In this document: piece after piece, positions 1 to 8,849 of the stretch
Layout of the letters: each line of letters opens with the position of its first letter
Position numbering within the stretch: the first letter of the stretch is position 1
Assembly (NCBI GenBank): GCA_944386115.1
Contig: CALWZV010000016.1
Location: 1-32,204 of the forward strand
Length of the DNA stretch: 32,204 nt
Direction of reading: 5' to 3'
DNA from: an uncultured Clostridia bacterium
Lineage (GTDB): Bacteria; Bacillota; Clostridia; TANB77; CAG-508
Notes under the pieces: model-generated
Seen by the model: the letters and a program-made list of their open reading frames with translations, nothing else
Databases searched by the model: none
Told to the model about the DNA's origin: nothing
Made by a program: the position numbers and the translations under genes

Positions 1-69
1 ACATTTTTTATAATCGTGAACACTTAAAGATTCAATTATATCATTACATTTTAAGCATCTAATTTTCAT
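1..69 (-). CDS. Partial small Cys-motif protein (N-terminal 23 residues)
   Basis: Only the first 23 codons lie in the window; the gene runs off the left edge. It starts at an ATG at 67-69, preceded by an AGAGGT-like ribosome-binding site. The visible protein begins MKIRCLKCNDIIES and then has an HD pair and a further Cys. This resembles small zinc-ribbon-like proteins of Firmicutes (CxxC ... HD ... C), but the second metal-binding half is not visible. Function is unknown. The start is reasonably clear from the RBS and the conserved-looking N-terminus. Confidence 0.55.
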   Translation of the reverse strand, partial: MKIRCLKCNDIIESLSVHDYKKC

Positions 70-224
70 AATTTCTCTACCTCTTATATCTTTTATTTAA
101 GACCATTATACAAACATTTAGAAAATTTCTCAATAAAAGTTATTCAACTGTATTCAAATTACATTCAAAAAATGCAAAAATGCTAGAAAATAAGTGATTC
201 TCAAAATCCAATTCTCCTCGACAC

Positions 225-258
225 AAAAAACATCTGTGCAATTGCACAGATGTTTTTT
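225..258 (-). terminator. Bidirectional intrinsic terminator
   Basis: A perfect 22-bp palindrome (231-252, CATCTGTGCAA and its complement) is flanked by a run of A on the left and T on the right. It can terminate in both directions. It lies just past the stop of the membrane-protein gene that ends at 278. Confidence 0.85.
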
Positions 259-277
259 ACTCATGGTATTGGGAATG

Positions 278-850
278 CTACTGCGTTATGATATAGCTTT
301 CAGTAATAGTTCGCTCTTCAACCCCTTTAGTTATTAGAATTGAGATCCAACTATTACAGTTATCTATATCTTTAACGTCTGCCACTCTCACGTATACAAC
401 TGTCGATGGCATAGCCTGGTTTTCTACCACCTGGCATCTTGCGGTAGCTGGAATTTGAATGTACCTTTCCTCCCCATCTTCTGGGTAAGAAAATCCAACT
501 ATTCTTTCACCTTCCATTTCTACTGCAGTTACGCCCCTATACACGCTATGTTGCTCAAGGCTTACATAGCTAGTACTCTCTGTCTTGCTTGGATAGCTGA
601 TTATAAAAACAGCTATAAGTAAGATTGCTGCAACTATCCTAAACTTTTTCTTGAAAGCTGGGACACTTAGACAAATTATGCATGAGATTATGATGATAAT
701 CACAGGCACTAGATTGCAACAGAAAATCACGCCTGCTGCCAATGCAATTCCTGCATTCTCTGCAGCATTAGGCTTACCTAGGGTAAGTTTACAGATCACC
801 CCAGTAATTACCAGCACATCCACAATTATCCCAATGATCATTACGTTCAT
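278..850 (-). CDS. Hypothetical membrane protein with outer domain
   Basis: About 190 residues; function not recognised. The first ~90 residues hold three hydrophobic segments (about 4-20, 33-62 and 72-86), with a short KKKFR positive stretch before the last. The C-terminal ~100 residues are hydrophilic and probably extracytoplasmic. I chose the ATG at 848-850, with GGAGG about 9 bases upstream; a TTG one codon earlier is possible. The gene has its own promoter (962-990) and a strong terminator (225-258), so it is a single-gene unit. Its base composition is clearly richer in G and C than its neighbours, with codons such as GCC, CTG and GTC, which suggests recent acquisition. It contains no in-frame CGG. 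Confidence 0.75.
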   Translation of the reverse strand: MNVMIIGIIVDVLVITGVICKLTLGKPNAAENAGIALAAGVIFCCNLVPVIIIIISCIICLSVPAFKKKFRIVAAILLIAVFIISYPSKTESTSYVSLEQHSVYRGVTAVEMEGERIVGFSYPEDGEERYIQIPATARCQVVENQAMPSTVVYVRVADVKDIDNCNSWISILITKGVEERTITESYIITQ

Positions 851-899
851 CAAGAGTTTCCTCCTATTCCTTCTATGTTGTATTAAATTTATGATAAAC

Positions 900-912
900 T
901 AGCTATAAGCTA
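900..912. promoter_or_regulatory. Small dyad in the 5' leader
   Basis: TAGCT-ATA-AGCTA is a perfect dyad with 5-bp arms. It lies in the leader of the membrane-protein gene ending at 278, between the dyad at 939-953 and the RBS. It may be an operator half or a small hairpin; no regulator is identified. Confidence 0.3.
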
Positions 913-938
913 GGAATAAGGGAGTAAATATATATTAA

Positions 939-953
939 TAGACAAATCGTCTA
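939..953. promoter_or_regulatory. Operator-like dyad downstream of the promoter
   Basis: TAGAC-AAATC-GTCTA is a dyad with perfect 5-bp arms, placed about where transcription from the promoter at 962-990 would begin. That position suits a repressor operator. The binding protein is unknown. Confidence 0.35.
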
Positions 954-961
954 ATATGTTT

Positions 962-990
962 ATTATATCATAATTCTTGTCGTGTTGCAA
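962..990 (-). promoter_or_regulatory. Sigma-A-type promoter for the 278-850 gene
   Basis: On the minus strand, TTGCAA (985-990), a 17-base spacer and TATAAT (962-967). It lies in the gap after the sigma-factor gene and points at the membrane-protein gene. Confidence 0.65.
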
Positions 991-995
991 ATTCG

Positions 996-2801
996 CTAAG
1001 TCTTTTCCTTTTTGATATATTCAACTCCATATTTATCTAATAGCTCAATACTAATTAGATTGCTTTTTAATGCTTCTTCTGCAGTCATAATATTTCCATC
1101 TTTAAAATATACTTGAACTATTTCTGTTTTTTGACTTGGATAGTAATACTCATATTCTTCGTCTTCGTAAAACTTATATTCTCCTCCTACTAAGTATTCT
1201 TTATACCTGTCTGGAGTAAATACTGAAGGATCCAAGATTTTTGGTTCATCTGTTTCTTCTTTTTTCTCTAATATATCTTGGTTATCCACTTTTAATGAAA
1301 AATACGGCATGCTACTATTGGCTTCTTTCATAAATATAATAAATGTATCTTTAAACCAAAAATATCTATTTCCTTCTGAAATATATTGTGTAGTCATGGT
1401 TGCATGACTTGTAATATTACATCCAGATTCATTTAATGAAAAATTTACATTTTGAATTGCATTTGAAATATACATACCATCTGTGTTTTTTATTTCTTTG
1501 CGTGTTAATTCTTTGTAGTTTATTATTCCATTTACATTAACATATGGAATTAATACTTCATCAGCTTCCCCTAATTCTTTATCACCCATATATTCTTCAG
1601 CTTTTTTGTTGATGTCTCCATAATATTCTAAAAAAGATTTATTATCATCTGTCCTGTATAAAATTATCTCGTCACCTTCTTTAGTTTTTAATGAAATTGC
1701 AAATTCATTATCAACTGCTTTGTCAGATGTGTTATTATAAAATAATACTTCTACATTCTCATTCAATTTCTCTAAACTTCCATTGTTAATTCCAAAATAT
1801 TTTATGTATTCTGTTCCATTATCTCCAAATGTATAATTATAATCATTATTGAAATTGTCAAATGGATATATAAAATTCAAATTTTTATTTAGACTTGCTT
1901 CTATATTATATCCATTACTTTCTGTTCTACTTACTTCTATATCATAATCGTTTTCATCTAACATTTCTTTTGTAAATTTGCTTTCATTTAATTCTTCAGC
2001 CATTTCTACAGTTTCTTCTAGCTCTAATTCTCCCCCAATTTTTTCTCTTAGTTCTTTCCATGCTAAATCCATTGTTCCAATCCATAAATTATTTATTGTT
2101 TCTTCTTTCAATGTGCTTTGAAATGCTGGATTTATTGTCACATTGCTATTTTCATTAAAGTTTTTATATATTGTTGTTGCAGCATATATAATTCCAGATA
2201 TTCCAATCATCACGCAAATTATTATTAATACAACTTTTAAAGACTTATTCATTTCACCATATCCTTTCTCTAATAAAATTTCTTTTAAAAACTTTTTGCC
2301 TCTATGTACATAGTTTTTAATGTTTGGTACAGTTTGTCCTAGTATTGTTGCAGTTTCTTTATATGAAAACCCTTCAATACAAACAAGATATATAGCATTT
2401 TTGTATTTATCATCTAATGTAGATATTGATTCTAATAATTCTTTTTTTCTTTCTTTTACTTCTATAGAATCTAAAATATTATTTTCTTCTTTCTCATTTT
2501 CTTGGGACAAATATTTTTGTGTTATATTTTCTCTTCTTTTTTCAGTATTTATATAGTTTAATGCTCTGCTTTTAGCAACAAGGTAAATATAATATTTAAA
2601 ATCATATTCTTCTTTTTTGGGATTTTGTAATAAATATATAAAAACCTCTTGAGTAATGTCTTCTGCTTTTTGATAGTCTTTTACTATGTTAAAAATAAAA
2701 TATTGAATTTTGTTTTTATATTTATTATATAAATATTCTATAGATTCATTTTTTCCATTTAAATACTCATTATATAATTCTTTGTCTGATTTTTTATCCA
2801 T
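996..2801 (-). CDS. ECF-type sigma factor fused to membrane anchor and outer domain
   Basis: 601 residues. Residues 1-185 are a sigma-70 family (ECF-like) factor: region 2 holds the helix with AEDITQEVFIYLL, and region 4 has a helix-turn-helix around the segment FSYKETATILGQT. A single membrane segment (about 188-210) and a long hydrophilic part of about 390 residues follow, probably outside the cell. In many clostridia a sigma factor and a membrane partner are separate adjacent genes; here they form one open frame. An ATG within the frame (residue M of MNKSLKV) has AAAGGATATGGTGAA upstream, so a separate membrane product from internal initiation is possible. The outer domain is unassigned. 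It may sense a signal and restrain the sigma part, which is inference. Confidence 0.8.
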   Translation of the reverse strand: MDKKSDKELYNEYLNGKNESIEYLYNKYKNKIQYFIFNIVKDYQKAEDITQEVFIYLLQNPKKEEYDFKYYIYLVAKSRALNYINTEKRRENITQKYLSQENEKEENNILDSIEVKERKKELLESISTLDDKYKNAIYLVCIEGFSYKETATILGQTVPNIKNYVHRGKKFLKEILLEKGYGEMNKSLKVVLIIICVMIGISGIIYAATTIYKNFNENSNVTINPAFQSTLKEETINNLWIGTMDLAWKELREKIGGELELEETVEMAEELNESKFTKEMLDENDYDIEVSRTESNGYNIEASLNKNLNFIYPFDNFNNDYNYTFGDNGTEYIKYFGINNGSLEKLNENVEVLFYNNTSDKAVDNEFAISLKTKEGDEIILYRTDDNKSFLEYYGDINKKAEEYMGDKELGEADEVLIPYVNVNGIINYKELTRKEIKNTDGMYISNAIQNVNFSLNESGCNITSHATMTTQYISEGNRYFWFKDTFIIFMKEANSSMPYFSLKVDNQDILEKKEETDEPKILDPSVFTPDRYKEYLVGGEYKFYEDEEYEYYYPSQKTEIVQVYFKDGNIMTAEEALKSNLISIELLDKYGVEYIKKEKT

Positions 2802-2821
2802 TTTTACCTACTTTCACTTAT

Positions 2822-2850
2822 ATATACTTGTACATTTTAAAAAAGTTTCA
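2822..2850 (-). promoter_or_regulatory. Possible ECF-type autoregulatory promoter
   Basis: Upstream of the sigma-factor gene the minus strand reads TGAAACTTTT (the TGAAAC at 2845-2850), which resembles the AAC-containing -35 of many ECF sigma factors; a GTAC/GTAT stretch lies at roughly -10 distance. ECF genes often drive themselves. This is a weak match. Confidence 0.25.
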
Positions 2851-2904
2851 ATTTAAATAAAATAATTTCTAAATTTTTATCTTCATTTTCACATTATAAT
2901 AACA

Positions 2905-2954
2905 AATAAACAATATAGTTTAATGAATTTATACATTTATCTATATTGTTTATT
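2905..2954 (-). terminator. Terminator after the wecA-like gene
   Basis: 14-bp inverted repeat (2905-2918 against 2941-2954, AATAAACAATATAG and complement) just past the stop of the glycosyltransferase gene, followed by a T-rich stretch on the minus strand. It separates that gene from the sigma-factor gene. Confidence 0.55.
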
Positions 2955-2974
2955 CTAATTGTTTTTTATTTTTA

Positions 2975-4088
2975 CTATTTTTCTTTATTATTTTCTATTT
3001 TTTCTGTTTCTTTTTGCTTATTTAATTTGAATATATTTTTATAACCTATTCCTATTACAGCTGTTATAACAAGTAAGAATGATAATGCTTTCCATATTCC
3101 ACTATCTAATAATATTATTGCAAACATACCAAAACATGCACTGATTCCATATAATATAAAAACAGCTTGTTTTTGTGTATATCCTTTATCTATTATTCTA
3201 TGATGCAAATGCTTTCTATCTGGCATAATAATTGCTTTTATAGATTTTCCTGTTATGATTCTTCTTATAATTGCCCATATTGTATCAAATACAGGAAGTG
3301 CTAATACTATAAGAGGTGCAATAATTACTATTGCTGTATATGTTTTTGCAACTCCTAATATTGATATTATAGAAAGTGAATATCCTAAAAAGTTTGAACC
3401 AGTATCACCTATAAATGTTTTTGCAGGATTAAAATTAAATGGTATAAAACCAATTAAAGCTCCAGCTAAAGCAGTAATTAATATAATTGCAATTATTGGG
3501 GAACCATTTAATGCAAAAATTATTAATAATGATATACAAGCTATTACCGAGATTCCAGAAGATAAACCATCTAATCCATCAATTAGGTTTATCGCATTTG
3601 TTATTCCTACTATCCACCCAATTGTTAAAATTATTGAAAAAACATTATTTAATTCAGTCATTCTAAAGAATGGAATATTTAAGTGTTCTATTCTTATACC
3701 TGAAGCTACTGCCACAATTGCAGCTAGTATTTGCCCTGCTAATTTTACAAGTGGTGGCAAATTTTTAATGTCGTCTATAAAACATGTTACCCCTAATATT
3801 AATATTCCTAGTGCAAACCCTAAAAGTTTTATATTATATTCTCCATTATCAAAAATATTTATTGTTCCCTCTAGACTCATTACTATAATTAAGTATATTG
3901 CAGAAACTAAAAATCCAGCTATTACAGCTAAGCCTCCGTAATCTAGGCATTGCTGTTTTGTTTACTCTTCTTTCATCTTTTGGGCTATCTACTGCTCCTA
4001 CTTTTCTTGCAAGTTTTATTGTATATGGTGTTATTACAAAAGATGTAATAAATGCTAGTAAGAATGCTATTGCAATATCTCCCCACAT
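2975..4088 (-). CDS. WecA/TagO/MraY-family glycosyl-1-phosphate transferase (needs +1 shift at CGG)
   Basis: An integral membrane enzyme of the polyprenyl-phosphate GlcNAc-1-phosphate transferase family, which loads the first sugar on the lipid carrier for teichoic acid or surface polysaccharide. Read straight, the frame breaks after residue 50. Skipping one base at CGG 3936-3938 joins the N-terminus (ending KTAMPRL) to GGLAVIAGF and gives 370 residues. Family features seen: the DSP segment near 34-36, NAINLIDGLDGL (active-site Asp pair), FIGDTGSNFLGY, and the HLHHR loop. There are about ten membrane spans. It starts at 4088 with AAAGGAG upstream, 12 bases after rpiB ends, so the two are probably co-transcribed. 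I favour the TagO/WecA type over MraY from the HLHHR motif and the lack of murein neighbours. Confidence 0.88.
3936..3938 (-). other. CGG +1 shift site 1 (wecA-like, Gly51)
   Basis: In frame: CCT AGA TTA CGG AGG. Expected: PRL-GG, as in the family's PRLGG motif. Removing one base (CGGA read as Gly) restores GGLAV. Zero-frame reading gives an unrelated tail and a stop about 30 codons on. Confidence 0.9.
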
Positions 4089-4100
4089 ATTTTTGCTCCT

Positions 4101-4547
4101 TTATTTCATATTTTCTTTTTCTATCTCTTCTATAATTTTCAATCTATCTATGTGTCTTCCGCCTTCAAATTCTGTTGCAAGCCACATTCTTACTATACAT
4201 ATGGCTTGGCTTGTTGAAACATAGTCTGCTGCAATTGTTAAAATATTGCTATCATTATGCATTCTTGAAAACTTTGCCATTTCTTCACTCATGCATAAAC
4301 TTGCTCTTATTCCTTTAAATTTATTTGCTACAATTGCCATTCCAATTCCTGATCTACATATTAAAATTCCTTTATCACATTCTTTTCTTTGTATAGATTT
4401 TGAAACCTCTTTAGCAAAATTAGGATAGTCTACTTTTTCTTCAGAATAACAACCATAGTCTTTAAATTCTATTTGTTTTTCTTCTAAATATTTTTTTATT
4501 TCTTCTTTTAGTCTATATCCACCATGATCAGATCCAATTGCAATCAT
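4101..4547 (-). CDS. rpiB: Ribose-5-phosphate isomerase B
   Basis: 148 residues, the normal length for RpiB/LacAB isomerases, which interconvert ribose 5-phosphate and ribulose 5-phosphate in the pentose phosphate pathway. The N-terminus has IAIGSDHGGYRLKEEI, with the conserved SDHGG phosphate or substrate loop. The active-site Cys region reads GILICRSGIGMAIVANK; most members have C-G-T-G, so CRSG is a variant. GGRHIDRL near the end is also typical. It starts at 4547 with AGGAGG 7 bases upstream. A promoter lies at 4576-4604. It is the first gene of a likely two-gene unit with the wecA-like gene. The sequence cannot separate RpiB from a related sugar-phosphate isomerase. Confidence 0.88.
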   Translation of the reverse strand: MIAIGSDHGGYRLKEEIKKYLEEKQIEFKDYGCYSEEKVDYPNFAKEVSKSIQRKECDKGILICRSGIGMAIVANKFKGIRASLCMSEEMAKFSRMHNDSNILTIAADYVSTSQAICIVRMWLATEFEGGRHIDRLKIIEEIEKENMK

Positions 4548-4575
4548 GTTTTTACCTCCTAAATCTATTTATTTT

Positions 4576-4604
4576 AATATATCATAATCATTAACCATTT
4601 ACAA
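4576..4604 (-). promoter_or_regulatory. Promoter for rpiB-wecA
   Basis: Minus strand TTGTAA (4599-4604), 17-base spacer, TATATT (4576-4581), about 30 bases upstream of the rpiB start. Confidence 0.55.
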
Positions 4605-4636
4605 GTATTAAAATTTCATTAGTTATTCACCATAAT

Positions 4637-4665
4637 TTGACATTTTTTTCATTTTATCATAATAT
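4637..4665 (+). promoter_or_regulatory. Promoter for mscL
   Basis: TTGACA (4637-4642), 17-base spacer, TAATAT (4660-4665), followed by AGGAGG (4677-4682) and ATG at 4688. It is divergent from the rpiB promoter. Confidence 0.75.
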
Positions 4666-4687
4666 ATAAGTGACTTAGGAGGTTTTT

Positions 4688-5170
4688 ATGTGGAAAGAAT
4701 TTAAAGAATTCGCAATGAAGGGAAATATAGTAGACCTTGCTGTTGGTGTAATTATTGGTGGTGCATTTCAAAAAATTGTAACATCTTTGGTAAATGACCT
4801 AATCATGCCAGTAATTTCTATATTCACAGGGAAAGTCGATTTTTCAGGTCTTTGCATTCAAGTCGGTGAAGTTTCTATAAAATATGGTAGCTTTATTACA
4901 ACTATAATTGACTTCTTAGTTATAGCATTTTCAATATTTTTAGTTGTTAAATATATTAATAAAATAAATAAAAAATTAGAGCAATTAAAATCCGAAGAAT
5001 TAGAAAAGCTTGCAAAACAAGGTAAATTGAAAAGAAGGAAAACAGACAAGGAGCCTAAAGTTATTCCAACTGTTAAAACTTGTCCATATTGTTATTCAGA
5101 AATAAATATTAAAGCTACAAGATGTCCAAACTGTACATCTGAGTTAGAAATTACCAATACTAAATCTTAG
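4688..5170 (+). CDS. mscL: Large-conductance mechanosensitive channel with zinc-ribbon tail
   Basis: 160 residues. MscL opens under membrane tension to release solutes during osmotic down-shock. The N-terminus ([20 protein letters not shown]) and the first membrane span with [10 protein letters not shown] are diagnostic; the second span is at about residues 73-93. Ordinary MscL ends soon after the cytoplasmic helix at about 130-150 residues. Here the tail continues with CPYC...CPNC (about 137-155), a four-Cys zinc ribbon. It has its own promoter and a strong RBS. Confidence 0.92.
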   Translation: MWKEFKEFAMKGNIVDLAVGVIIGGAFQKIVTSLVNDLIMPVISIFTGKVDFSGLCIQVGEVSIKYGSFITTIIDFLVIAFSIFLVVKYINKINKKLEQLKSEELEKLAKQGKLKRRKTDKEPKVIPTVKTCPYCYSEINIKATRCPNCTSELEITNTKS

Positions 5171-5286
5171 ATTAATTTTATTTACACCACTTATCTTATT
5201 TTTACAAAAAGGCTTGCAAAATACTGATTTTCATGTTAGAATATGGAAAGTAGATTTTTAGTTATGTCTTAAGGGAGGTGCTTAAA

Positions 5287-5553
5287 TTGCCAAATATTAA
5301 ATCAGCTGAGAAAAGAGTTAGAATTATTGAAAAGAAAACTATGCAAAATAACATGATAAAAACAGGTTATAAAACTATTACAAAGAAATTTGAAAAAGCT
5401 GTTGCTGATAAAAACATTAATGAAGCAGAATCATTACTAAGTGAAGCAAGCAAAAAAATAGATCAGGCTTGCACAAAAGGTGTTATAAAGAAAAATACCG
5501 CTTCTAGAAAAAAATCTAGATTATCAAAAATGTTAAATGAATTAAAAAAATAG
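5287..5553 (+). CDS. rpsT: 30S ribosomal protein S20
   Basis: 88 residues, standard S20 length; it binds 16S rRNA in the small subunit. The protein starts PNIKSAEKRVR and ends with the Lys-rich helix RKKSRLSKMLNELKK, both typical. The start is a TTG at 5287-5289, set by the family's MPNIKSA N-terminus and by GGGAGG at 5273-5278, 8 bases upstream. The GTG at 5278 overlaps that RBS and is not the start. A non-ATG start is common for rpsT and fits its known translational control. A terminator follows at 5561-5594. Confidence 0.92.
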   Translation: MPNIKSAEKRVRIIEKKTMQNNMIKTGYKTITKKFEKAVADKNINEAESLLSEASKKIDQACTKGVIKKNTASRKKSRLSKMLNELKK

Positions 5554-5560
5554 TTTTTAG

Positions 5561-5594
5561 AAAAAGAGAATGTATTCTTAAACATTCTCTTTTT
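5561..5594 (+). terminator. rpsT terminator
   Basis: 13-bp perfect stem (AAAAAGAGAATGT and complement) with an 8-base loop, ending in a T run, 7 bases after the rpsT stop. Confidence 0.85.
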
Positions 5595-5674
5595 ATTTAG
5601 GAAAAATTACCTTTGATTTATATTCTTAAAATATGTTACTATATATTTAAGTACTTTATTTTGGAGGTAGTTTT

Positions 5675-5926
5675 ATGCTTAATGTATTTATAGATGTATT
5701 TAAAAAATTAGAAAATAATATAAAGAAAATTATGATATATGGTTTTAAATTCTCTTTTTTTATTGCAATTCTATCAGCTATAATTCTTCTTACATATGAG
5801 CTTTATTCAATTTCTACTATTTTTTATTATTCAGGAATAATATTATTTAAAACAAGCTTAATGTTTGCGGTTGAATTTATTATATGTGGTTTAATAGTTG
5901 ATAGTATAAAAAAACAAATAATATGA
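5675..5926 (+). CDS. Small two-span membrane protein
   Basis: 83 residues; not recognised. It has a short charged N-terminus (KKLENNIKKIM) and two strongly hydrophobic stretches at about 27-45 and 55-75. It ends KKQII. GGAGG lies 9 bases before the ATG, and a terminator hairpin begins inside the stop region. The gene stands alone between rpsT and the convergent gatB. Small membrane proteins of this type are common in clostridia; no function can be assigned. Confidence 0.6.
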   Translation: MLNVFIDVFKKLENNIKKIMIYGFKFSFFIAILSAIILLTYELYSISTIFYYSGIILFKTSLMFAVEFIICGLIVDSIKKQII

Positions 5927-5950
5927 CAAAGTTTTTTATCTTTGTCATAT
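5921..5950. terminator. Convergent terminator
   Basis: 11-bp stem (ATATGACAAAG and CTTTGTCATAT) with a T-rich loop between the small membrane protein (+) and gatB (-). T-rich sequence follows on the plus strand, and it may serve both genes. Confidence 0.7.
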
Positions 5951-5964
5951 TATTTTTATACATA

Positions 5965-7404
5965 TTATTTTTTTAGTTCTTCTAAAAACATTTCATTTAA
6001 CATTCTAGGGTTTGCTTTACCTTTTGTTTCTTTCATTGCTTGACCAACTAAAAATCCTAATGCTCTGTCTTTTCCAGCTTTATAATCTGATACTGATTCT
6101 GGATTTAATTCTAATATTTTTTGAACAATTTTTTGTATTTCCTTTTCATCTGATATTTGTATTAAACCTTTTTCTTCTATTATTTTACTTGGTTTTTTTG
6201 CTGTTTCGAACATTTCCTCTAATACTTTTTTTGCTATACTTGAACTTATAGTCCCCTTGTCTATTAGTAGAATAAGTTCTCCTAAATCTTCTTGTGTAAA
6301 TGGTATGTTTTCTGGTTCTTCATCTTTTTCATTTAAAATTCTTATTATTTCTGTCATTATCCAATTACTTACCGCTTTTGGATTTTTACATATTTTTTCT
6401 GCACCTTCAAATAAATTAGAAAAATATTTTGATGATGTTAATATTTTAGCATCATATTCTGGAAGTTTAAATTCTTCTACATATCTTTTTCTCCTGCTCT
6501 CTGGCATTTCAGGTAAAATATCTTTTATTTTTTGAATATATTCGTCTGAAAGTTTTATAGAAACTAGATCTGGTTCTGGAAAATATCTATAATCTTGCGC
6601 ATTTTCTTTGTCTCTCATTGAAAAAGTCATGCCAGACACTTCATCCCATCTTCTTGTTTCTTGCTCTATTTTTCCTCCATTTTCTATTACTTCTATTTGT
6701 CTTTCCGCTTCATAGTCAATTGCTCTTACAATTGATCTGAACGAATTCATGTTTTTCATTTCTGTTCTTGTTCCAAATTTATTATTCCCTTTTTTTCTAA
6801 CTGAAACATTCACATCAGCTCTTAAAGATCCTTCTTGCATCTTACAATCTGAAACTTCAATATATTCTAATATTGATTTTATTTTTCTTAAATAGATTTC
6901 TGCCTCTTTACTTGACCTTAAATCTGGTTCTGAAACAATTTCTATTAGTGGAACACCAGCTCTATTTAGGTCAACTAAACTTCCTCCTCCTAATTCATCA
7001 TGATTTAATTTTCCTGCGTCTTCTTCAATATGAATTCTTGTTATTCCAATTGTTTTATTTTTTTCATCTACTTCTATATCTATTTTTCCATTTTTACATA
7101 GTGGAAGGTCATATTGTGATATTTGGTATGATTTAGGTAAATCAGGATAGAAATAATTTTTTCTATCATTTTTACTTTTTTTAGCAATTTCACAGTTCAT
7201 GGCTAGTCCTGCTTTTACCGCATATTCTACTACTTTTTCATTTAGAACAGGTAATGCTCCTGGCATTGCCATACAAACCGGGCAACAATGTGTATTTGGC
7301 TCTCCTCCAAATTCGGTTTTACATGAGCAGAATATTTTTGTCTTTGTTGAAAGCTCACTATGTACTTCTAAACCAATTATAACTTCATAATCTTTATTTA
7401 TCAT
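5965..7404 (-). CDS. gatB: Asp-tRNA(Asn)/Glu-tRNA(Gln) amidotransferase subunit B
   Basis: 479 residues. GatB binds mischarged Glu-tRNA(Gln) or Asp-tRNA(Asn) and phosphorylates the acyl group, which is then amidated with ammonia from GatA. The N-terminus YEVIIGLEVHSELSTKTKIFC is diagnostic; the cysteine set (CSC ... HCCPVCMAMPG) and the GatB/Yqey tail (about 330-479) are present. The start is ATG 7402-7404, with GGGAGGAG just upstream; the longer open frame is an extension into gatA. It follows gatA by 13 bases, making it the last gene of gatC-gatA-gatB. The presence of GatCAB suggests that this organism makes Gln-tRNA, and perhaps Asn-tRNA, indirectly. Confidence 0.96.
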   Translation of the reverse strand: MINKDYEVIIGLEVHSELSTKTKIFCSCKTEFGGEPNTHCCPVCMAMPGALPVLNEKVVEYAVKAGLAMNCEIAKKSKNDRKNYFYPDLPKSYQISQYDLPLCKNGKIDIEVDEKNKTIGITRIHIEEDAGKLNHDELGGGSLVDLNRAGVPLIEIVSEPDLRSSKEAEIYLRKIKSILEYIEVSDCKMQEGSLRADVNVSVRKKGNNKFGTRTEMKNMNSFRSIVRAIDYEAERQIEVIENGGKIEQETRRWDEVSGMTFSMRDKENAQDYRYFPEPDLVSIKLSDEYIQKIKDILPEMPESRRKRYVEEFKLPEYDAKILTSSKYFSNLFEGAEKICKNPKAVSNWIMTEIIRILNEKDEEPENIPFTQEDLGELILLIDKGTISSSIAKKVLEEMFETAKKPSKIIEEKGLIQISDEKEIQKIVQKILELNPESVSDYKAGKDRALGFLVGQAMKETKGKANPRMLNEMFLEELKK

Positions 7405-7417
7405 TGTTCTCCTCCCT

Positions 7418-8839
7418 TTAAATCCTATATGTTTTTCTAAATTCAATTTGTTTTTCCAATGCATATGAAGCTCTTAGTAAAACATCTTCTTGAAAATGAT
7501 TGCCTATTAATTGAACACCTATTGGTAATCCACTTTCGTCTACACCACATGGAAGTGATATAGCAGGAAGTCCGGCAATATTTATTGAAACCGTACAAAG
7601 GTCTGCTAAATACATTTCTAATGGATTGTTTGACCTTGTTCCTAAATCAAATGCTGTTGTTGGTGATGTTGGAGTTAGAAGTATGTCATATTTTTCGAAT
7701 AGTTTTCCAAATTGTTGTTTTACCAATGTTCTTACTTGTTGTGCTTTTTTGTAATAAGCATCATAATATCCTGATGAAAGTACATATGTACCTAATATTA
7801 TTCTTCTTTTTACTTCATCTCCAAAGCCTTCACTTCTTGAGTTCTTATATAATTCTTTTAAATTGTTAAATTTTTCTGCTCTATATCCATATCTTATTCC
7901 GTCAAATCTTCCTAGGTTTGAGCTGGCTTCTGCACATGCAATTATATAATATGTTGCTAGTGCATATTCTGTCGCCTCTATTTCACATTCTTCAATTATT
8001 GCCCCCATTTTTTCATATTCTTTTGCCATTTGTAGTACTTTTGATTTTACTTCTTCGTTTATTCCATCTCCAAAATATTGTTTAGGAATTCCAATTTTTA
8101 ATCCTTTAACTCCATTTTCTAGGCCTTGTTTATAATCTTTCTTTTCTATATTTGCAGAAGTTGAATCTTTTTGATCATATCCTGATATTATATTTAATAA
8201 TGTTGCACAATCTGTTACATCTTTTGTTATTGGACCTATTTGGTCTAATGATGATGCAAATGCTACTAATCCATATCTTGAAACTAATCCATATGTTGGT
8301 TTTAAACCAACAACTCCGCAAAATGCTGCTGGTTGTCTTATTGAACCTCCTGTGTCTGACCCTAATGCCCATGGTACCATATTAGCTGCAACAGCTGCTG
8401 CTGAACCTCCGCTTGAACCTCCTGGAACTTTATTTAAGTCCCATGGATTTTTTGTTTTCTTGAAATATGAATATTCTGTTGATGCTCCCATTGCAAATTC
8501 ATCCATATTTAATTTTCCTAATATTGGCATCTTTTCTTCTTTTATTCTCTCTGTAACTGTAGCATCATATGGAGACACAAAATTTTCAAGCATTTTTGAA
8601 CTACATGTTGTTTTTATACCTTTTGTATTTATATTATCCTTTATTCCAATTGGTATAAAAGAATTTTCTTTATTTGCTTCTTCTATTGCTTCTTTTTCTG
8701 TTATTGTAACAAATGCTTGAATATCATTTTCTTTTTCTTTTATTCTCTTCATACAACTATTTATAATGTCCAAGCTTGTAATTTCCTTATTTTTTAATTT
8801 TTCTTCTAACTCATGTGCTGTTAATTCATAAAGTTCCAT
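7418..8839 (-). CDS. gatA: Glutamyl-tRNA(Gln) amidotransferase subunit A
   Basis: 473 residues. An amidase-signature enzyme that releases ammonia from glutamine for GatB. The Ser-cis-Ser-Lys triad region is visible: [12 protein letters not shown] (Lys), [14 protein letters not shown] and [16 protein letters not shown]. The start is the ATG at 8837-8839 ([11 protein letters not shown]), with GGAGGG overlapping the gatC stop, 10 bases after it. That arrangement suggests coupled translation. The upstream open extension is not coding. Confidence 0.96.
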   Translation of the reverse strand: MELYELTAHELEEKLKNKEITSLDIINSCMKRIKEKENDIQAFVTITEKEAIEEANKENSFIPIGIKDNINTKGIKTTCSSKMLENFVSPYDATVTERIKEEKMPILGKLNMDEFAMGASTEYSYFKKTKNPWDLNKVPGGSSGGSAAAVAANMVPWALGSDTGGSIRQPAAFCGVVGLKPTYGLVSRYGLVAFASSLDQIGPITKDVTDCATLLNIISGYDQKDSTSANIEKKDYKQGLENGVKGLKIGIPKQYFGDGINEEVKSKVLQMAKEYEKMGAIIEECEIEATEYALATYYIIACAEASSNLGRFDGIRYGYRAEKFNNLKELYKNSRSEGFGDEVKRRIILGTYVLSSGYYDAYYKKAQQVRTLVKQQFGKLFEKYDILLTPTSPTTAFDLGTRSNNPLEMYLADLCTVSINIAGLPAISLPCGVDESGLPIGVQLIGNHFQEDVLLRASYALEKQIEFRKTYRI

Positions 8840-8849
8840 GCTTTCCCTC

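Noticed and set aside
5278..5286. GTG at 5278 as the rpsT start
   Set aside because: It overlaps the GGGAGG ribosome-binding site; the family N-terminus MPNIKSA begins at the TTG at 5287.
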